Below are positions 6,972-12,205 of a stretch of 12,212 nucleotides of DNA, in pieces. Within the stretch, counting starts at the first letter, position 1; the number at the start of each line of letters is the position of its first letter. The position numbers were made by a program, and so were the translations under genes. The notes beneath the pieces were generated by a model. That model saw nothing but the letters and a program-made list of their open reading frames with translations. It searched no databases and had not been told where the DNA came from. The stretch is from Clostridia bacterium (GTDB lineage Bacteria; Bacillota; Clostridia; Oscillospirales; CAG-272): the NCBI GenBank assembly GCA_017461825.1, contig JAFTXB010000012.1:1-12212 (forward strand). Reading direction: 5' to 3'.

Positions 6972-7023
6972 CAGGAGCTGTTCCAAGATCGGAGCTGCTC
7001 CTGTTTCATATTCAAATATTCAA
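6972..7023 (-). terminator. Terminator of ddl, 52-bp direct repeat copy 2
   Basis: This is identical over 52 bp to 4949-5000. On the minus strand the 7-bp outer stem CAGGAGC/GCTCCTG is followed at once by six T residues (6971-6966), a strong intrinsic terminator. The repeat reaches into ddl and encodes its last codons (Leu-Asn-Ile) and TGA stop (7014-7012). The frame differs from the one used at copy 1, so the similarity is of DNA, not protein. Confidence 0.85.
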
Positions 7024-8031
7024 AATCCGCTCGCAAAGCTCGCCGTAGGAGATGCCGACAGCAGATGCCGCCATGGGCAACAGGCTCGTCGGTGTCATGC
7101 CCGGCAGGGTGTTTGCCTCAAGGCACCAAAGCCCGCCGTCGCGGTCGAGCATAAAGTCAAATCGCGCATAGCCGCCAAGCCGCAATGCGGAAAAGGCAAG
7201 CCTTGAAAGCGCGGCGGCACGGTTGGCGGTCTCCGCGTCGATCTCGGCAGGGCAGACCTCGCGCGTCGTCCCCTGATATTTGTTTTTGTAGTCATAAAAT
7301 CCGCTTTCGGGAATGATCTCCACGGCAGGCAGGGCAATGCCGTCAAGGATCCCGACCGTCAGCTCGCGCCCCTCGATCTTTTTTTCCACCAGCACCCGTC
7401 TCCCCCACTTTCCTGCCTCGGCAAGCGCCAAAAGGAGCGCATCTCTCGTGTCTACGATCGACACGCCAACGCTGGAGCCGCAGTCCAATGGCTTTACCAC
7501 GCAGGGCAGACCGATCCGCGCGATCAACTCGTCAACCGATCCCTCGGCAATGTCAAACTCGACCCAATCGGGAGTGGGCACGCCCGCAAGACGGAACAAC
7601 CGCTTGGAAATATCCTTATCCATGGCAAGAAGGCTACCCGCATAGCCCGAGCCCGTGTAGCGGATCCCGTGCGTGTCGAGCGTTGCCTGGAGCTGTCCGT
7701 TCTCTCCCATCGCGCCGTGGAGCGCCAGAAAGACGCGATCCGCCATAGCGCAAATTTTGAGCACGTTCGCACCGATCAAAGCCTCGCCGTTGCCCGTCTC
7801 GCGCTTGAGCGCATCCAGATCGGGCACCGTTTCGCCCACGCGGTGCGTATATTCCCGGTCCGGCCGAAACAGCGATTCTATATCCACGGGCAGATCCCGC
7901 ATTCCAACGTACACGTCCAGCAAAAGCACGCGGTGACCGCGCCCCATCAATGCGTTTGCGATCAAACTGCCCGACGTCAGCGACACCTCGCGCTCGGGCG
8001 AAAGTCCGCCCGCTAAAACAACGATCTTCAA
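7012..8031 (-). CDS. ddl: D-alanine--D-alanine ligase
   Basis: This ATP-grasp enzyme joins two D-alanines for the peptidoglycan pentapeptide in the cytoplasm. The 339 residues are typical in length. GGLSPEREVS at 8-17 contains the conserved Glu13, followed by LHGAMGENG at 104-112 and TGSG at 126-129. Lys139 and Lys180 are ATP-site lysines, and GSSVGVS at 185-191 and EGRELTVG at 220-227 follow. The omega loop FYDYKNKY is at 245-252, RFDFMLD at 290-296, and LEANTLPGMTPTSLLP at 304-319 holds metal ligands Glu305 and Asn307. The Lys-Tyr pair at 251-252 matches D-Ala-D-Ala specificity rather than the His of D-lactate (VanA-type) ligases. The start is TTG at 8031, with AAAGGAGG 10 nt upstream. No mur genes are adjacent and I see no convincing promoter. 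The gene is clearly GC-richer than its neighbours. Confidence 0.97.
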   Translation of the reverse strand: MKIVVLAGGLSPEREVSLTSGSLIANALMGRGHRVLLLDVYVGMRDLPVDIESLFRPDREYTHRVGETVPDLDALKRETGNGEALIGANVLKICAMADRVFLALHGAMGENGQLQATLDTHGIRYTGSGYAGSLLAMDKDISKRLFRLAGVPTPDWVEFDIAEGSVDELIARIGLPCVVKPLDCGSSVGVSIVDTRDALLLALAEAGKWGRRVLVEKKIEGRELTVGILDGIALPAVEIIPESGFYDYKNKYQGTTREVCPAEIDAETANRAAALSRLAFSALRLGGYARFDFMLDRDGGLWCLEANTLPGMTPTSLLPMAASAVGISYGELCERILNI

Positions 8032-8149
8032 ATCAAATGCGCCTCCTTTGCGGCAAAAAACGGTTCTTCATCAGCATATGAATGTCCAATAAAAAGGTTG
8101 ACAAACATCCAAGCCCTTGAAATTCATAGAGTAAAAATTAAAAAAAGTA

Positions 8150-8178
8150 TTGACATCATGTTAAAAACAGAGTATAAT
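8150..8178 (+). promoter_or_regulatory. Consensus promoter of the antitoxin RNA
   Basis: TTGACA (8150-8155), a 17-bp spacer and TATAAT (8173-8178) form a perfect housekeeping promoter on the plus strand. No plus-strand coding gene follows it. What follows is a roughly 90-nt stretch ending in a strong terminator, the layout expected for a small RNA. It is stronger by consensus than the opposing toxin promoter, as expected when antitoxin RNA must be in excess. Confidence 0.88.
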
Positions 8179-8184
8179 ATTAAC

Positions 8185-8275
8185 GGAGAGCACCGATGAC
8201 GGTTGCTTCCCCCCTAAATAGTTAAAAGAATTAACCGCTTAGCTTTGGTCGGCAGAGGCGGTTAATTCTTTTTAT
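8185..8275 (+). ncRNA. Antisense antitoxin RNA of a type I toxin-antitoxin locus
   Basis: The RNA is predicted to begin near 8185, seven bases after the -10 box, and to end after the terminator T-run near 8275. Its 5' part can fold GCACCG/CGGTTGC (one bulge) around an AUGA loop. It then shows a C-rich single strand, CUUCCCCCC (8206-8214), that can pair with the toxin ribosome site GGGGAGG. Its 3' half is fully complementary to the 3' end of the toxin mRNA, including the last toxin codons. Size and convergent layout resemble RatA of txpA/ratA and RNA II of the Enterococcus par locus. Ends are inferred from promoter and terminator. Confidence 0.75.
8224..8272. terminator. Shared bidirectional terminator of toxin and antitoxin
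   Basis: This is a 15-bp perfect stem, AAAAGAATTAACCGC (8224-8238) against GCGGTTAATTCTTTT (8258-8272), with a 19-nt loop. Because the outer pairs are A-T, each strand ends in a run of T residues, so the same sequence terminates transcription from both sides. The toxin TAA stop is in the stem. A common terminator for two converging RNAs is a hallmark of par/fst-type loci. Confidence 0.9.
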
Positions 8276-8351
8276 TATGATTATCTATGTAAGCCAAAAG
8301 AGTTATGATGAATCCTGCAAACAGGAACAACAATTCCCAAGTAACGTACAT
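8262..8351 (-). CDS. Small hydrophobic type I toxin peptide (holin-like toxin type)
   Basis: This is a 29-residue peptide. It starts MYVTWELLFLFAG, continues with a single membrane segment (about residues 6-22) and ends in a polar, basic tail (YIDNHNKKN). The architecture and the MYVTW opening match the putative holin-like toxins found widely in Firmicutes type I systems; such peptides insert in the membrane and collapse its potential or disturb the envelope. I chose the ATG at 8351 because GGGGAGG lies 8 nt upstream; another in-frame ATG at 8357 is only 2 nt from it. It has its own consensus promoter, and a structured 5' leader of about 100 nt hides the ribosome site. The antisense RNA converges on its 3' end. 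Family membership is by pattern recognition; toxicity is inferred. Confidence 0.82.
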   Translation of the reverse strand: MYVTWELLFLFAGFIITLLAYIDNHNKKN

Positions 8352-8359
8352 CGGCATCA

Positions 8360-8377
8360 CCTCCCCTCTCGGGAAGG
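8360..8377 (-). promoter_or_regulatory. Hairpin burying the toxin ribosome site
   Basis: On the minus strand CCTTCCC (8377-8371), loop GAGA and GGGGAGG (8366-8360) form a 7-bp stem with one U-G pair. The 3' arm is exactly the ribosome site of the toxin gene. Translation should therefore be low unless the stem opens. The related par/fst and txpA-type toxins also use an intramolecular stem to delay translation. Confidence 0.75.
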
Positions 8378-8456
8378 CAAAAGAATCTGCATTCCCGATT
8401 AAGGGAAGCAACCTCACACCGTATGGTGCTCTACGGGCACTTTGAGTACCGCAATT

Positions 8457-8485
8457 ATTATATCACAGAGAACTTTTTAAGTCAA
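8457..8485 (-). promoter_or_regulatory. Sigma-A promoter of the toxin mRNA
   Basis: On the minus strand TTGACT (8485-8480), a 17-bp spacer and TATAAT (8462-8457) match the consensus at 11 of 12 positions. The start of the transcript falls near 8450, giving a toxin mRNA of about 230 nt that ends at the shared terminator near 8220 and has a 5' leader of about 100 nt. Confidence 0.87.
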
Positions 8486-8506
8486 TAAAAAAATCCAAAT
8501 TGTCAA

Positions 8507-8550
8507 AAAATAAGGCGAGCCCCAAGGGCGTGCAAATTTAGCGGAGAAAT
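8507..8550 (+). repeat. Left imperfect inverted repeat of a 1.1-kb segment
   Basis: AAAATAAGGCGA (8507-8518), a 19-nt variable spacer and TTAGCGGAGAAAT (8538-8550). The same two blocks occur on the opposite strand at 9608-9597 and 9578-9566, separated by 18 nt, with TGCA also shared in the spacer. The outer boundary is sharp: nothing to the left matches. It begins 22 bp from the toxin -35 box. It looks like the end of an inserted element; no target duplication is visible. Confidence 0.65.
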
Positions 8551-8574
8551 CGCAAAATCTTTCACCAATACACG

Positions 8575-8622
8575 GTAGGGGCGAACCGTGTTCGCCCGTG
8601 GGAGACCGCAGGTATCCCCTAC
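8575..8622 (+). repeat. REP-like GC-rich palindrome
   Basis: GTAGGGG (8575-8581) and CCCCTAC (8616-8622) bracket an inner perfect hairpin, GGGCGAAC (8579-8586), loop CGT, GTTCGCCC (8590-8597). CACGGT/ACCGTG (8571-8576, 8585-8590) offers an alternative stem. GTAGGGGC-type palindromes are common dispersed intergenic repeats in gut Clostridia. A second, shorter member lies at 9431-9445 in opposite orientation. Confidence 0.6.
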
Positions 8623-8656
8623 GGATAAAAACGCTCCGCAGTAAACAAAGAATTAG

Positions 8657-8684
8657 CCCCGACAGATTTTAAGGTCTGTCGGGG
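8657..8684 (-). terminator. Terminator after the unknown AT-rich gene
   Basis: CCCCGACAGA (8657-8666) and TCTGTCGGGG (8675-8684) form a perfect 10-bp stem with an 8-nt loop, 57 nt beyond the stop of the 193-residue gene. Tails on both sides are only moderately T-rich (CTAATTCTTTG on the minus strand, TTGTTGTTCT on the plus strand), so it is a likely but not ideal intrinsic terminator. Confidence 0.65.
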
Positions 8685-8741
8685 TTGTTGTTCTATTCGA
8701 TAAATTGAAATTCATTTGTTGTTTTAAGATGTGAAAAGCAA

Positions 8742-9323
8742 TTATTTAATCAAATCTTCGCGTCTATACATCTTCACTTCTACAAAACGAATTTCTCTAT
8801 AAAACTCTTTTCCTGATTCATCAAAATCATCACAGTATCTGCCATATTCCAAACGGTATAACTTTTGACCTTCAGGCGGATAATCAAACGTTCTATGTAT
8901 ATGAAGTTCCCCCTGCCTTTCCAATTCTCTAATAGAATTTTCTAATTTTTCAATATTTAATTGACCATTTATTTCAGCATTCAGTTGTTTTTCAATTCCC
9001 TTCTTTTTTTTGGATTCCATTGTGCAATTATAAATACCAGCACCAAACTCCATTTTTCGATCAATAGTTAAGTTATCAATTTCACTTTTTATTGATGGAT
9101 CACTGAGCAATTCTGTTACTTTCTCTTTTTCAGATTTACTTAACTCTCCCATCCAGCCTTCATGAACCAACGAAGCCTGCGATATTTTCAAGCGGAATTT
9201 CCCATCAAAAATTTTTCTGAAATAATACACCGTTTCATTTTCGTCGGCTTTAAAAACATCTAATACCTGGCAAATACCACTTCTCATTTCAATATAAAAA
9301 AGGTCACCCTTATGAAATTTCAT
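8742..9323 (-). CDS. Hypothetical protein, 193 residues, unknown function
   Basis: I do not recognise this family with confidence. The N-terminal 60 residues (KGDLFYIEMRSGICQVLDVF and following) look like a small beta-rich, barrel-like domain. The middle (about 75-145) is charged and helical, with a lysine run at 104-107 and a possible coiled coil at 108-137. The C-terminus is again beta-rich (YRLEYGRYCDDFDESGKEFYREIRFVEVKMYRR). There is no signal peptide or membrane segment, so it is probably cytoplasmic. The KGDLF start is faintly like some immunity-protein families (Imm26 type), a weak guess only. The ATG has AAGGAG at 8-nt spacing, so it is likely expressed. Base composition is much more AT-rich than the housekeeping genes here, and the gene lies between inverted repeats, both signs of transfer. 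Confidence 0.7.
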   Translation of the reverse strand: MKFHKGDLFYIEMRSGICQVLDVFKADENETVYYFRKIFDGKFRLKISQASLVHEGWMGELSKSEKEKVTELLSDPSIKSEIDNLTIDRKMEFGAGIYNCTMESKKKKGIEKQLNAEINGQLNIEKLENSIRELERQGELHIHRTFDYPPEGQKLYRLEYGRYCDDFDESGKEFYREIRFVEVKMYRREDLIK

Positions 9324-9430
9324 TTGCTATTCTCCTTCTTCTATTAAAATTTTTATATTAAACTTCTCAAATTCCTATTTATCGTTTTGTTTTATCGCGC
9401 CAGTTTCGCCTTTGTATTACAAAAGGCATT

Positions 9431-9445
9431 GGGCAAAGCCCCTAC
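9431..9445 (-). repeat. Short REP-like palindrome
   Basis: On the minus strand GTAGGGGC at 9445-9438 is followed by TTTGCCC, giving GGGC-TTT-GCCC (9441-9431 on the plus strand reads GGGCAAAGCCC). It shares the GTAGGGGC start with the palindrome at 8575 and lies in the opposite orientation on the other side of the 193-residue gene. Confidence 0.5.
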
Positions 9446-9474
9446 CCCTTAAGATATACGAACGCAACTATAGG

Positions 9475-9509
9475 CTCCCTTGTGTAAAGGGAGGCTCTTC
9501 GCCAGCCTC
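9475..9509. repeat. Two adjacent short hairpins between genes
   Basis: CTCCCTT (9475-9481) pairs with AAGGGAG (9487-9493), and GAGGCT (9491-9496) pairs with AGCCTC (9504-9509). The two share bases, so they are mutually exclusive. This pattern resembles the dispersed intergenic repeats of Clostridia genomes. No coding potential is seen in 9324-9614. Confidence 0.45.
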
Positions 9510-9523
9510 ATTATAACACAAAT

Positions 9524-9549
9524 CGGCAGAGAAAGCAAGTTCTCTGCCG
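9524..9549 (-). terminator. Putative terminator downstream of the DUF4097 operon
   Basis: CGGCAGAGA (9524-9532) and TCTCTGCCG (9541-9549) form a perfect 9-bp stem with an 8-nt loop. Flanking ACACAAA (9516-9522) and TTTGTGT (9554-9560) can extend it across a small bulge. It is 66 nt after the operon stop codon. The tail on the minus strand (ATTTGTGTT) is only partly T-rich. It is inside the inverted-repeat-bounded segment, so the operon may have acquired this terminator with the insertion. Confidence 0.55.
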
Positions 9550-9565
9550 AAATTTTGTGTCTGCC

Positions 9566-9608
9566 ATTTCTCCGCTAAGAATGCAGAGGGAACAAGTCGC
9601 CTTATTTT
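9566..9608 (-). repeat. Right imperfect inverted repeat of a 1.1-kb segment
   Basis: Read on the minus strand from 9608: AAAATAAGGCGA, an 18-nt spacer, TTAGCGGAGAAAT, matching the left end at 8507-8550 in reverse orientation. Its outer edge lies 6 nt from the stop codon of the DUF4097 gene (TGA at 9617-9615), as if an element had come to rest immediately behind that operon. Confidence 0.65.
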
Positions 9609-9614
9609 CGGGTT

Positions 9615-10586
9615 TCAGTTCCCTGCTATCTCCACTTTAATATTCCCCGTGTCTGTGGTGATCTTGCATCTTCCGCCGCTCACACTTTCGGGAACATTGA
9701 CCTTTCCCGTGTCGGTCTTTGCCACAAACACCTTTGGGGAAAGCAAGGTTCCAATCACATCACCCGTATCGGTCTCCAAAACGATATCGGCAGCATCGCA
9801 AGCGGTAAATTTAACGTCTCCCGTGCTTCTTTCAACCGAAATCAATTCCGAGGCGATCACGTTTGTCAAAGAAATGTCGCCTGTACTGCCGTCCGAACAA
9901 AGATTTTTGCACGTCACATCTTTCAAATTCGCTTTTCCGGTAGATACTTTGACCGTAAGATCCCCCTCGCAGGTCACGCCCAAAGCTGTCACGTTGCCGG
10001 TTGAAACAGAAAGCGCAATCGAGCTCGCAGAGAGGTTTTCAAGCGTGATCCTTCCCGTACTTGTCTTGATATTGATTGCATTTGCAACAGAAGCACGGTT
10101 CGTTACGTCTCCGGTGCTTTCCGTGATGTCAATATTTTCAAAGGAAAATACGTTCGGGATCTCCACGTCACCCGTATCAGATTTTACCGAAAGTGCACCG
10201 TAATCCCCCTGCGGAATATACACCGTTACCGAAGGCGTTCCAAAATGGATCCCGATATATTCATACCATTTTCTCGTGTCAACAGCCTCGATACACAAAA
10301 CGCCGTCCTTTACCGAAACCGAATTCTTCACGTTTTTCCGCTCGTAGCACACGACCGTGCAGGATGAACCCTCGGAAGGCACAAATTTGATATCGGCGGT
10401 GTCGGTATCAACCGAGATCGATGAAAAGCCTTCCAAAATCTCATGCGCGTTTGTTTCGTATTTGTTGGTTGATAGCTTTGTAAAATCCCAGTTCAAAATT
10501 GCCAACATCCCCACAAAAATAACACCTCCGATCAAAATAAGAGAAGTTGCTACGATCAGCCAGATCCTTGCATGTTTCCTCATCAT
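9615..10586 (-). CDS. Membrane-anchored DUF4097 beta-helix repeat protein
   Basis: This is a 323-residue protein with a short basic N-terminus, one membrane helix (about 9-31) and a long repetitive extracytoplasmic part. The repeat core is S/D-T-G-D/N/K/R, occurring ten times at residues 137, 157, 176, 195, 215, 234, 254, 273, 292 and 312. The period is therefore a strict 19-20 residues, with a diverged DTAD at 62-65. This is typical of DUF4097 (adhesin-like) proteins, expected to form a parallel beta-helix with one rung per repeat. The frame stays open for 117 codons upstream, but that part is antisense-like shadow of the upstream gene; the ATG at 10586 has AAAGGAG and overlaps the upstream TGA by ATGA. 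It is the last gene of the padR-DUF1700-DUF4097 operon. The family's role is poorly known, with a proposed link to envelope stress. Confidence 0.88.
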   Translation of the reverse strand: MMRKHARIWLIVATSLILIGGVIFVGMLAILNWDFTKLSTNKYETNAHEILEGFSSISVDTDTADIKFVPSEGSSCTVVCYERKNVKNSVSVKDGVLCIEAVDTRKWYEYIGIHFGTPSVTVYIPQGDYGALSVKSDTGDVEIPNVFSFENIDITESTGDVTNRASVANAINIKTSTGRITLENLSASSIALSVSTGNVTALGVTCEGDLTVKVSTGKANLKDVTCKNLCSDGSTGDISLTNVIASELISVERSTGDVKFTACDAADIVLETDTGDVIGTLLSPKVFVAKTDTGKVNVPESVSGGRCKITTDTGNIKVEIAGN

Positions 10587-11182
10587 ACGCTCTCCTTTCT
10601 CACAAAACATTTCTTGAGCCCCAAAGCGATCTGTTTGGTGAGCAACAGAATCCCTTTTGTCGCCGCACAGCATCCAAAGAAAAGGAAGACCGAAACACCC
10701 GCACAGATAAGCCCCGCACCGATCACCGCGCCCCCCGCTATTCCATTGCCGTTGACGGCAAAGATAGCCCCTGCCGCAATCCCACCGAACGCACAGGCAA
10801 CAAGTGCGGCAAAGACCGACCATACGGAAATGATGACCGACCACAACACAACGTAAAGCGACAGGATCACAGCAGCCGCGGCGATCGCCAACGAGAGCCA
10901 TATGGGCGAGCCGAGTGCCAAAAGCACAATTTCCCATGCTTTGAAGTGTTTTTTAGGTCTGATGCTTTCTTTGGCAATTTTGGTAAGCGGAATATCTGCT
11001 ATGATCTGCGCCGCAATACCGTCCACCGATCCGATCGCCAAAACCGCCTCTTCTTCCGTGCAGCCGTCTTCTATTCTGTCATCGATCATTTCGCTGTAAA
11101 ATCCGAGCCGCTCTTCAACGTCTTGCTTTGGCAAACCGCAAAGACGTTCCCGAAGCGCGGTTAAAAATTCTTGCTTTGTCAT
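10583..11182 (-). CDS. DUF1700 (HAAS-domain) membrane protein
   Basis: The protein is 199 residues long. The N-terminal 65 residues (MTKQEFLTALRERLCGLPKQDVEERLGFYSEMIDDRIEDG and on to the GSVDGIAAQI turn) are the small helical DUF1700/HAAS domain found with PadR regulators. After a basic linker (about 68-80), three or more hydrophobic segments span about 84-107, 110-142 and 146-180, the second and third rich in Ala and Gly. The tail is basic (LKKCFVRKESV). The ATG at 11182 overlaps the padR stop by ATGA and has GGGAGG 10 nt upstream; a longer reading frame into padR is a shadow. It also overlaps the next gene by ATGA, so the three are translated together. It probably works at the membrane with the DUF4097 protein; the mechanism is not known. 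Confidence 0.9.
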   Translation of the reverse strand: MTKQEFLTALRERLCGLPKQDVEERLGFYSEMIDDRIEDGCTEEEAVLAIGSVDGIAAQIIADIPLTKIAKESIRPKKHFKAWEIVLLALGSPIWLSLAIAAAAVILSLYVVLWSVIISVWSVFAALVACAFGGIAAGAIFAVNGNGIAGGAVIGAGLICAGVSVFLFFGCCAATKGILLLTKQIALGLKKCFVRKESV

Positions 11183-11496
11183 CGGTCCATATCCTCCCTT
11201 GTTACAAATTGATAGATCAACATGACCTCGCGCCACCCATCCTTAAAATCCTCAATGCGTCCAAGCCCTGCCTTGGTAATGTGATAGTATTTGCGCAAAC
11301 GTCCCCCATGCTCGGAGGTGCGTACCGTCAGCATTCCCGATAGCTCTAACCGCTTGAGGATCGTATAAAGCGTCGATTCCGACAGCTCAATATACGGCTT
11401 CATATCCTTTATGATCTGATAACCGTAGGAATCTTCGTTTTTGATAGCTGCTAAAACGCACACGTCAAGCAAACCACGTTTTAATTGAATATCCAT
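11179..11496 (-). CDS. PadR-family transcriptional regulator
   Basis: This is a 105-residue winged-helix repressor of the short PadR type: MDIQLKRGLLDVCVLAAI, then the SYGYQIIKDM helix and the ESTLYTILKRLELSGMLTV recognition helix and turn. The wing follows with the signature RLRKYYHITKAG, and then a dimerisation helix. I chose the ATG at 11496, which has GGAGGAG six bases upstream. A TTG at 11517 would add seven residues but overlaps that ribosome site. It is the first gene of the operon and, like its family, probably represses its own promoter. The inducer is unknown; PadR-DUF1700-DUF4097 sets recur across Firmicutes. Confidence 0.93.
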   Translation of the reverse strand: MDIQLKRGLLDVCVLAAIKNEDSYGYQIIKDMKPYIELSESTLYTILKRLELSGMLTVRTSEHGGRLRKYYHITKAGLGRIEDFKDGWREVMLIYQFVTREDMDR

Positions 11497-11514
11497 TACA
11501 TACTCCTCCTCACG

Positions 11515-11549
11515 CAATACATCATATCACGAAGTATTGAATTTGTCAA
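11515..11549 (-). promoter_or_regulatory. padR operon promoter with inverted-repeat operator
   Basis: On the minus strand TTGACA (11549-11544), a 17-bp spacer and TATGAT (11526-11521) form a near-consensus promoter, with a start near 11514. CAATAC (11515-11520) and GTATTG (11534-11539) are perfect 6-bp arms, 13 bp apart, centred on the -10 region. A PadR dimer bound there would block RNA polymerase directly, so this is the obvious candidate autoregulatory operator. Confidence 0.8.
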
Positions 11550-11585
11550 TAGTTTTTTAAAAATATTTTGTTTTTTCGAAAAAAA

Positions 11586-11604
11586 GCCCCGCGCACGGCG
11601 GGGC
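11586..11604 (-). terminator. Rho-independent terminator of the right-edge gene
   Basis: On the minus strand GCCCCG (11604-11599) pairs with CGGGGC (11591-11586), one more C-G pair is possible inside, and the stem runs into seven T residues (11585-11579). It lies 11 nt after the stop of the 196-residue gene and insulates the padR operon from it. Confidence 0.9.
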
Positions 11605-11614
11605 GAGAAATCAT

Positions 11615-12205
11615 TCATCCTATGAGATATTGAGAAACGGTATAATTCTTTTTATTGAGTACATACATTGCTGTTAAAATCATGTACGCAACAATACCGC
11701 AATGACCACAGATCAAGTATCCTCTGTCCTCCGAACGATTATCCGCAACAAATTCAATAATGCGGTTTTCGGCAAATAAAAGCAAAAGCTCATTCAAACG
11801 GGATATTTCAATGTTGGCTTTTTCGATGAGTGCTTGTTTAGATGTTGGAACATCACAGCGCAAAGCCAAAATCAGTTTTTGTCCATCCTCACTGCAAAGC
11901 GACTGCATTACTTCTATCGTATTTGCGTCGAAGGGAGAAAGCTGATTGATAAGGGAAGATTTAATAACACATGCCACACCGCTGTTATCCCAAATTTTTG
12001 TTCCATATGAACCTATAATTCTAAGATTTCCTTGCTTCTTGCTTTGCTCTTGTTTGTCTCGATTGCCAACTTCAGCAAAGTAGATGCCCTTCCACATTTC
12101 CCAAAGATCTTCTCCAAGCTCTTGACGGAGATTACTATTATAGCGGTCATGGTTTGCCATTGACCAAACGAATTCTGTCGCAAGCTGCTCGATCTTACTT
12201 GACAC
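11615..12205 (-). CDS. Hypothetical protein, possibly 5'-incomplete
   Basis: I do not recognise this protein. From a GTG at 12205 it has 196 residues. The N-terminal 60 residues are helical and charged (KIEQLATEFVWSMANHDRYN), and a helical middle (about 122-145) precedes RSEDRGYLICGHCGIVAYMI. There a CGHCG motif at 166-170 could bind a metal and leads straight into a hydrophobic stretch (about 164-183). The protein ends KKNYTVSQYLIG. No ribosome site is visible before the GTG, and the frame stays open to the edge of the window, so the true start may lie further out. It is AT-richer than the operon next to it and monocistronic at its 3' end. Function unknown. Confidence 0.65.
   Translation of the reverse strand: MSSKIEQLATEFVWSMANHDRYNSNLRQELGEDLWEMWKGIYFAEVGNRDKQEQSKKQGNLRIIGSYGTKIWDNSGVACVIKSSLINQLSPFDANTIEVMQSLCSEDGQKLILALRCDVPTSKQALIEKANIEISRLNELLLLFAENRIIEFVADNRSEDRGYLICGHCGIVAYMILTAMYVLNKKNYTVSQYLIG

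Noticed and set aside
7012..8031. VanA-type D-Ala-D-Lac ligase
   Set aside because: The omega loop carries the Lys-Tyr pair of D-Ala-D-Ala ligases, and no vanH or vanX neighbours are present.
8507..9608. A transposase or recombinase inside the inverted-repeat segment
   Set aside because: The only sizeable gene shows no catalytic DDE/DEDD, Tyr or Ser recombinase pattern, so no autonomous insertion sequence is claimed.
10587..10937. N-terminal extension of the DUF4097 protein by 117 residues
   Set aside because: The extension is rich in Cys, Arg and Gly, overlaps the DUF1700 gene out of frame and has no ribosome site. The ATG at 10586 has AAAGGAG and an ATGA overlap, typical of coupled genes.
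11497..11517. TTG start for padR
   Set aside because: The GGAGGAG that would be translated is the ribosome site for the ATG at 11496, and the TTG would lie at the very start of the transcript.
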